5,938 nt of DNA. Source: Eubacterium sp. (GTDB lineage: Bacteria > Bacillota > Clostridia > Lachnospirales > Lachnospiraceae). Below, piece after piece: positions 5,592 to 5,938 of the stretch. The translations under genes and the position numbers were made by a program. The stretch covers positions 1 to 5,938 of the forward strand of contig JABUSX010000182.1 in the NCBI GenBank assembly GCA_021442545.1, in the 5' to 3' direction. Each line of letters opens with the position of its first letter. Within the stretch, counting starts at the first letter, position 1. The notes below the pieces were generated by a model that had not been told where the DNA came from, did no database searches, and saw only the letters and a program-made list of their open reading frames with translations.

Positions 5592-5938
5592 ATGCCTGAT
5601 GCAAATATTACGAAGCAGGCTCTGGCCAATTCGCTGAAAAAAAATATGAGAACAAAGCCTTTTGATAAGATCAGCGTGATTGATATCTGTGAAGGCTGCG
5701 GAATGAACCGTAAGAGTTTCTATTACCATTTTAAAGATAAATATGATCTTGTGAACTGGATCTTCTATACGGATTTTATCCTGCTTTCCATAACGAAGAC
5801 GTATCGGGATGGCTGGGATCTGATCGAAATGATCGCCGAGTTGTTCTATGCTGACCGTGAATTTTACAGGAGAGCGCTTGAGATCGAGGGACAGAATTCG
5901 TTTCGGGATTATTTTTATGATTCAATGATGCCGATCAT
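5592..5938 (+). CDS. TetR/AcrR-family transcriptional regulator, DhaS-like (3' partial)
   Basis: 115 complete codons are visible before the window ends. The N-terminal DNA-binding domain is clear: ITKQALANSLKKNMRTKPFDKISV, then helix-turn-helix segment IDICEGCGMNRKSFYYHFKDK (~30-50), followed by YDLVNWIFYTD. The FYYHFKDKYDLV stretch and early ITKQALA resemble the subgroup related to the dihydroxyacetone kinase regulator DhaS (TetR_C_8-type C-terminus). Many members have other, unknown targets, so no ligand or regulon is claimed. Such proteins run about 180-190 residues, so a third or more, including most of the ligand or partner domain, is missing. The start at 5592 has AAGG (5581-5584) 7 nt upstream. 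A palindrome between promoter and start suggests autoregulation. Whatever lies downstream of the window is the likeliest clue to its target. Confidence 0.9.
   Translation, partial: MPDANITKQALANSLKKNMRTKPFDKISVIDICEGCGMNRKSFYYHFKDKYDLVNWIFYTDFILLSITKTYRDGWDLIEMIAELFYADREFYRRALEIEGQNSFRDYFYDSMMPI

Overview
The window looks like a chromosomal segment of a low-to-mid GC Firmicute, most likely an anaerobic Clostridia/Lachnospiraceae-type gut or rumen bacterium. I judge this from the sequences of S15 and PNPase, the rpsO-pnp-dut order, strong AGGAGG-type ribosome binding sites, and a QueT transporter with an upstream preQ1-like element. No database search was possible, so this placement is from recall and pattern.

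Layout. (1) Positions 2-1543 (+) are the 3' end of a nonribosomal peptide synthetase (NRPS) gene: the tail of an adenylation domain, a complete carrier domain with its LGGNS phosphopantetheine site, a long acidic linker, and a C-terminal thioester reductase domain. The assembly line therefore probably releases its product by reduction, as an aldehyde or alcohol. (2) From 1595 a housekeeping block starts: an rpsO promoter, a structured rpsO leader with three copies of TGATCA (one on the start codon), rpsO, an intrinsic terminator, a second hairpin, a purine heptad repeat, pnp and dut. It ends in a hairpin with a T-run on each strand. (3) queT (-) converges on that hairpin. It is preceded by a well-spaced promoter and a compact preQ1-I-like riboswitch whose pseudoknot would cover the Shine-Dalgarno sequence. 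(4) Divergent from queT, a TetR/DhaS-like regulator (+) begins at 5592 and runs off the window. A near-perfect 22-bp palindrome sits between its likely promoter and its start codon.

Functionally, rpsO and pnp belong to translation and RNA turnover, dut to nucleotide-pool sanitation, and queT to queuosine-precursor salvage for tRNA modification. The NRPS and the TetR-like gene are accessory flanks. No tRNA, rRNA, CRISPR array, insertion sequence or phage gene is visible. The most interesting signals are regulatory: the rpsO leader, which can form mutually exclusive pairings that hide either the start codon or the ribosome binding site; the preQ1-like element with an unusual second helix; and the palindrome before the TetR gene.
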